From: Lophium mytilinum
Lineage: Eukaryota > Ascomycota > Dothideomycetes > Mytilinidiales > Mytilinidiaceae
Assembly (NCBI GenBank): GCA_010093605.1
Contig: MU004181.1
Location: 1,736,001-1,800,000 of the forward strand
Direction: 5' to 3'
DNA length: 64,000 nucleotides
Positions 59,458-64,000 of the stretch are shown piece by piece (the stretch's first letter is position 1; each line of letters begins with the position of its first letter). Under the pieces are notes generated by a model. The model was given only the letters and a program-made list of their open reading frames with translations. It searched no databases and had not been told where the DNA came from. The position numbers were made by a program, and so were the translations under genes.

Positions 59458-60175
59458 CTAGAATCGCGAGTACGGAAGCCTGGGGAGGTTAGAAGAATCA
59501 TAATAGTAACACGGAGGGCTCACCATTTGCCCCTGAGCGTAATGACAGCCCAGTCACCCTTCTCATCCGTCTCCTTTTCCACTTTGGTCGAAAAACTGAT
59601 CGCGCTCATGATGCCATCGCCGAACTTCTCATTCAACACAGCCTTATATGCGTATCCATAGTTTTGTACAATCTCGAAGAGTCTGTAGATCAGAGGTTCT
59701 CTTGGAGGCATGTCCAGCGTACGGCCGCGATCTGGGATGCCAGAGAGCTGCGACTCCAACTTCTCCGAGGGTATTCCGAGTAGCTCTGATAGGCCTTTGA
59801 TGTCCTCTGCGGACGCCTGCGCCTGTCCGTAGAACAGGGCTGCGACGGCGACCTCTTCGCGGCCAATGTGCTTTGCAATAGCCTCAAAGGTCAAGTTCTT
59901 TTGCTTCTTTGCTTCAAAAAGAGTTGGGGAGGACTCTGGTAGGCGGGGGATGAGGGATGCCTGTTGAGTGCGTTAGCATGGTTCAAGAAGCTGCACAGAA
60001 GGAACTACTGTCCACGCACATCCAACGTTACAATGCGATTACTAGCCATCTTCGTGAAATGGAAGGCGCGCGCTTGCTGGAGAGCTGTATATGATATTTG
60101 TGGACGGGTGAAGGTGGACGCGTAGGGTACAATGGCACGTTTCGCGAGTCTGGTGGAGATAGCAAAGGCAGACAT
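59458..60175 (-). CDS. cyanate hydratase (cyanase), possibly with mitochondrial leader
   Basis: Three exons read downward: 60175-60020, 59960-59524 and 59479-59458, giving 204 aa. Cyanase converts cyanate plus bicarbonate to ammonia and carbon dioxide through a carbamate. The core starts [20 protein letters not shown] (ATG 60049). It has [20 protein letters not shown] and the catalytic region [20 protein letters not shown] then GIMSAISF, containing the Arg, Glu and Ser usually used. The 22-nt last exon supplies the ending LPYSRF. An upstream in-frame ATG (60175) adds 42 residues with a basic, hydroxylated sequence including [20 protein letters not shown] and RAFHFTKM, which looks like a mitochondrial presequence. 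Which start is used is unproven; known fungal cyanases usually begin near the second. Confidence 0.9.
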
Positions 60176-60448
60176 AATGGCTCGAAGAATGGAGCTATAT
60201 ATACTGGTGGGCGGATCAATGGACGACTTGCAACAATGGAGGGGCCTACTTGTACGTGATGCGGGGAGGCCCCGAGAGATGACCGAGTGCAGCATGTCAT
60301 CGATGACCATCGGCACGCCGAGAAGATCGTCGGCACGGCATATCTGGGGCTGATTCTTGATGGGATTAGTTGCTTTGATTATCTCACGGGCCGCGAAGTC
60401 TAGCGTCTCTTCTCCGCGGTGAATGGTGTTGGTGATGAAGACCATCTA

Positions 60449-60858
60449 CAGTCTTTTGACACGTCCGGTGACCCAGCGCTAAACTGAGTCGATCCTGGTA
60501 TTCCTCTTTTCCGGGCTAGAACTTAAGCGACTCGAGAATTGGTTGGTCAGAAGGGTGCTATTCCTCCCTAAAGGCGCTCGGAGTCGCTCCTTTACAGCAT
60601 CTTTGTACGTCCGGTGACTTAGCGCGGAAACTGAGTCGACCCCTGAAAACTCCCTTTTCTGGGCTAATAACGAGCTGGCTTGAAGAATCATTGGCTAGGC
60701 AGCTGTTATTCCCCCCTAAAGGCGTCCGGAATCACTACCTTATAGGGTAAGTTTGTGGCTTGATTTTGACGCTAGGTCACCGGACGTACAAAGATGCTGT
60801 ATACGGTAAGTTTGTGGCTTGGTATTAGAGAGTGTCCACCGGACGTGTCAAGAGGCTG
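60449..60858. mobile_element. MITE (Tc1/mariner-type), outer copy
   Basis: Ends CAGTCTTTTGACACGTCCGG on the left and CCGGACGTGTCAAGAGGCTG on the right are near-perfect terminal inverted repeats. TA dinucleotides flank both ends, the typical target duplication. It has no coding sequence, so it would depend on a transposase elsewhere. Removing the inner copy and one TA leaves about 203 bp. Confidence 0.85.
60595..60799. mobile_element. MITE (Tc1/mariner-type), inner copy nested in the same family
   Basis: A 205-bp element begins CAGCATCTTTGTACGTCCGG and ends CCGGACGTACAAAGATGCTG, perfect inverted repeats for 20 bp, with flanking TA on both sides. Its left part repeats the left part of the outer copy (for example CGGTGAC, then GCG, AAACTGAGTCGA and later CCCTAAAGGCG). 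Its right end repeats GTAAGTTTGTGGCTTG. It sits at a TA inside the outer copy. Confidence 0.88.
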
Positions 60859-61057
60859 TAGACTTCCCATCACCGCTAGGGCTCCATGCAGCGGATCCTG
60901 CAGGGATGTCCCTCAGCCCTGAGAAATCGCTCCAGCTGAGACGCGGGGGGCTTTGCCAAGCCTGATTGCCCTCCACTACGACACTGAAGCATTGAAGCAT
61001 TGAGGAGCGCCTCACACTGTCCATGGACCTAATCTGAGAGATACCCGGCTTGTGCAA

Positions 61058-64000
61058 ATGTCGAATCACAACGACGACCCTCTCGCCTACGGCGACTACC
61101 ACGACGGAGGGCAGCAAGGCGAGGAGGGAGAGAGGGGCATTATCGGGGACGTCACGAAGCGCTTCTTTGGCAGAAAGCCTCAAGCACAGCAATCGGTAGG
61201 GACTTTCATACTATTGATTAGATTCTATATCTTGGGCCGTTTAGTTCGCACTGCTTTGGAGCTCTTTGGATTCAGGTTCGTCAGTGAAGCTATATGTTCT
61301 ATAGTGCTGCATCTGCCATCAATTTCCATATGTTGATCTCACTCTACTAGAGATATCCTGAAAGCTACATTGAACTGACACCAAAACTTCAGAACGTCAC
61401 TCAGACTTATCAGCCTCACCTCCAAGGTCAACCGACTCAAGGCCAACCGCCGCCAACCCAGTCCTCAGCATCCTCCTCTGCCGGCGGAATGTCATTCGTA
61501 TTTGATAAACTACACACCTCGATACATGCCATCGGCAAAGAGGTCAAGAACCGGATGTCTGCCCCCGGGGACAGTCATAGCCACACCCACGAAGCCGGCG
61601 TCTGTAGCGAAGGCACACATGATGAACATCAAGACCATCGCTTCCTGAGCTTTGCACCGCAACGAGCGATTGGGAATGATATAAAGTGGTACGTGGATGC
61701 CTGTGGGTATATGTGGGCTGTCTCAATCGCCCTGGAGCGGGCAAAGGAATCTATCTGGATTCTTGACTGGTGGCTGTCGCCAGAACTGTATCTTCGAAGA
61801 CCTCCTGCTAAACATGAGCAATATCGTCTCGACCGAATGCTGGGAGCGGCAGCTGCGCGAGGCGTCAAAATCAATATCATTGTATACAAAGAGGTCACGC
61901 AAGCCCTTACCCGTAAGTTGATAAATCCAACATTACCCGATTATCTTCACTCCCTTCTCCCCGAGTCAACCGATCCGATCACGAAGTTCCTTACAAAAGC
62001 GGGCCTACATGTTACATTCAAATCACTCGAAAAAGTAGAAGAAGAGAATCCACTAATCGCGCCTCCTATATCAGTTTGTTCGGCACACACCAAGCATGCA
62101 TTAGAGGCTCTACATCCCAACATTGCCGTCTTCCGCCACCCCGACCATCTACCTGACCGTCAGAATCTCACATCATCTTTCGTTTCATCCCTGCAAAGCA
62201 TGAACTTCTCTACTGCATCACTATCGAAGCTGCCCGTGGATAGCTTGAAAGCGATATACGGCATGAATGACGATGCTGTTCTTTACTGGGCCCATCACGA
62301 AAAGCTTTGCCTAGTCGATGGACAAATTGCCTTCATGGGCGGTCTAGATCTCTGCTATGGCCGATGGGATACCAATCAACATTCCATTGCCGATGCCCAC
62401 CCAGGAAACCTTGACGATATTGTCTTCCCCGGACAAGACTACAACAATGCGAGAATAATGGACTTCCAGGATGTCTATCACTGGCAGAACAACAAATTGG
62501 ATAGGACGACAAGCTCTCGAATGGGCTGGTCAGACGTCTCGCTCTCACTTAGCGGCCCAGTAGTTAGGGACTTGCAGACTCATTTCACTCAGCGGTGGAA
62601 CTTCATCTACGATGAGAAGTACACAGTCCGAAAAGACGCCAGATATCATAAGTTTCCCGTCACCGGAGATCTCTCAACTGCTGGATATCCACCTTCGCAG
62701 CCTTCGAGAGGCATCGATGACGACGAACGTGGACTAGAGTATGGGGAGGAAGGAGATCGCGGATTCTCTGGTGGTCGCGACGGCGCTGAGTCAGGCGGGT
62801 TTCGACACAGGTTCCTCGACAAGGTTGGCGAAGGAATGCAACGACTTGATCAGCGATACGGCCAGCACGGCAGCTACCAAGACCAACAAAGCTATCAAGG
62901 TGCTCAACAAGGTGGTGTTTCTTGTCAGCTCACCAGAAGCTGTGCTAAGTGGAGTCACGGCGTTGCTGTTGAAGTAAGTACTAAAGCTCATCCGTCACGA
63001 TACAGAACCGTGCTAACATCTACAGCACTCGATCGCCAACGCTTATATTGAGGTTATAAGAAACAGCCAGCACTTCGTTTACATCGAGAATCAGTTCTTC
63101 ATCACCGCCACTGTCGATAACCAGAAACCAATCAAGAACAAAATCGCCGCTGCTATTGTCGAGCGCATCGTTCGTGCAGCAAGAAACGGCGAGAATTACA
63201 AGATGATGGTCATGATACCGGCCATCCCAGCTTTCGCAGGCGATCTGAAGACAGATGAAGCACTGAGCACTCGCGCTATCATGGAGTTCCAGTACGATTC
63301 TATCAACCGGGGTGGACACAGCATCTACGAGAGCATTGCCCGCGAAGGTTTCAACCCCATGGACTACATTCGCTTTTACAATCTACGCAGCTATGACCGT
63401 ATCAACGCTAGCGGTGCCATGCGCGAAGCAGAGAAGCAGAGTGGAGTATCTTACGAGGAGGCCCGTAGTCAGCATGACGTCGCGGTTGGTGGTGTATATG
63501 ACGGTGGAAGTAATCCGGAATATCAAGCCTACCAACCCCCTGGATCCCAGCCCCCACCACCATTACCAGTCTACGAGATGGATGCTGGCTATGGCCAGCC
63601 CCCGGCACCAATTCCCACTGCTGCCTACCAGCAATACCAGCAACAAGGAGCCGCCAAGGTCGGTGGGCCCATGGGAAGTGGTCGCTGGGACTCTGTCAGC
63701 GAATGCTACATGCTCGGCGGCGAAGACATCAGGAACGTGCCTTGGGAAGGCGGCGGAGTGGACGAGATCGACGCTTTCGTCAGCGAAGAACTCTATATAC
63801 ACAGCAAAGTAAGCCTCCCCTCCTGATCTCCCAACCCCTCATCCCGCTAATATCTCCCAAGCTCCTCATCGCTGACGACCGCATCGTAATCTGCGGTTCC
63901 GCCAACCTAAACGACCGTTCTCAGCTCGGTGACCACGACTCCGAAATCGCCCTCATCATTGAAGACCCCGCGCCTCTCGACTCCTACATGGGCGGCCAGC
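61058..64000 (+). CDS. phospholipase D, partial (C-terminus beyond window)
   Basis: Exons 61058-61195, 61393-62973, 63026-63808 and 63862-64000 (runs off the end) encode at least 880 residues. The enzyme hydrolyses phosphatidylcholine to phosphatidic acid. The first catalytic HKD is [20 protein letters not shown] and the second is [20 protein letters not shown], both intact as HxKxxxxD. Between them lie IENQFFI and a Pro/Tyr/Gln-rich linker near [14 protein letters not shown]. The N-terminus is acidic and disordered and lacks the PX-PH modules of Spo14/PLD1, so it is the shorter fungal PLD type. The first intron is long (197 nt). It begins 200 bp after the nested MITE. Confidence 0.93.

Noticed and set aside
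60246-60445. Upstream extension of the cyanase frame to an ATG at 60445
   Set aside because: The extra 90 residues show no leader-like or domain features and probably are promoter.

Overview
The window is nuclear DNA of a filamentous ascomycete (Pezizomycotina, probably Dothideomycetes). Genes on both strands carry many 49-70 nt introns with GT...AG ends and CTAAC/CTAAT-type branch sites. Gene families such as TeaR, group II G-alpha, an SLS1-like protein, DUF2985, a DUF3602-type glycine-repeat protein and a U6 gene with an intron fit that group. I rebuilt exon structures by hand from splice signals, reading frame and family conservation, so splice sites are predictions.

Layout. 0.1-9.7 kb: a GRGGAGN-repeat protein (+), a nucleoside hydrolase (-) with two micro-exons, a ferric reductase (+) and a TeaR-like prenylated cell-end marker (+). 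10.6-20.3 kb is a housekeeping block: ribosomal protein eS12 (+), a tRNA adenosine deaminase (-), an NT-C2 domain protein (+), an SLS1-like mitochondrial regulator (+) and eEF1A (-). 22.3-23.2 kb: a U6 snRNA gene with an mRNA-type intron, plus an inverted, 5'-truncated U6 copy. 23.5-28.6 kb: a glycine-zipper protein (-), a DUF2985 membrane protein (-) and a small orphan (-).

28.6-32.1 kb is a degraded stretch: an imperfect-repeat array that looks like a ruined coiled-coil gene, then a monocarboxylate-type MFS transporter with a TGG-to-TAG stop. 32.1-38.3 kb: an unknown protein (-), then an acyl-CoA dehydrogenase (-) and a peroxisomal (C-terminal SKL) acyl-CoA synthetase (+) that diverge from one 572 bp promoter region. 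40.1-48.3 kb: a coiled-coil protein (-), a 3.5 kb gene-free stretch with degenerate repeats, a group II G-alpha subunit (+) and mitochondrial ribosomal protein mS38 (+). 49-64 kb: a secreted cell-surface protein (+), dynactin p25 (-), a rhomboid protease (+), a C2H2 zinc-finger protein (-), cyanase with a possible mitochondrial leader (-), a MITE nested in a copy of itself, and a phospholipase D (+) that runs off the end.

Most genes are unrelated housekeeping or signalling genes. The only pair that clearly suggests a shared pathway is the acyl-CoA synthetase and acyl-CoA dehydrogenase (fatty-acid-like substrate activation and oxidation). I found no CRISPR array, rRNA gene, convincing tRNA or complete autonomous transposon. 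No wholly new multi-gene system is evident. The most unusual items are the U6 locus, the self-nested MITE and the micro-exon architecture.
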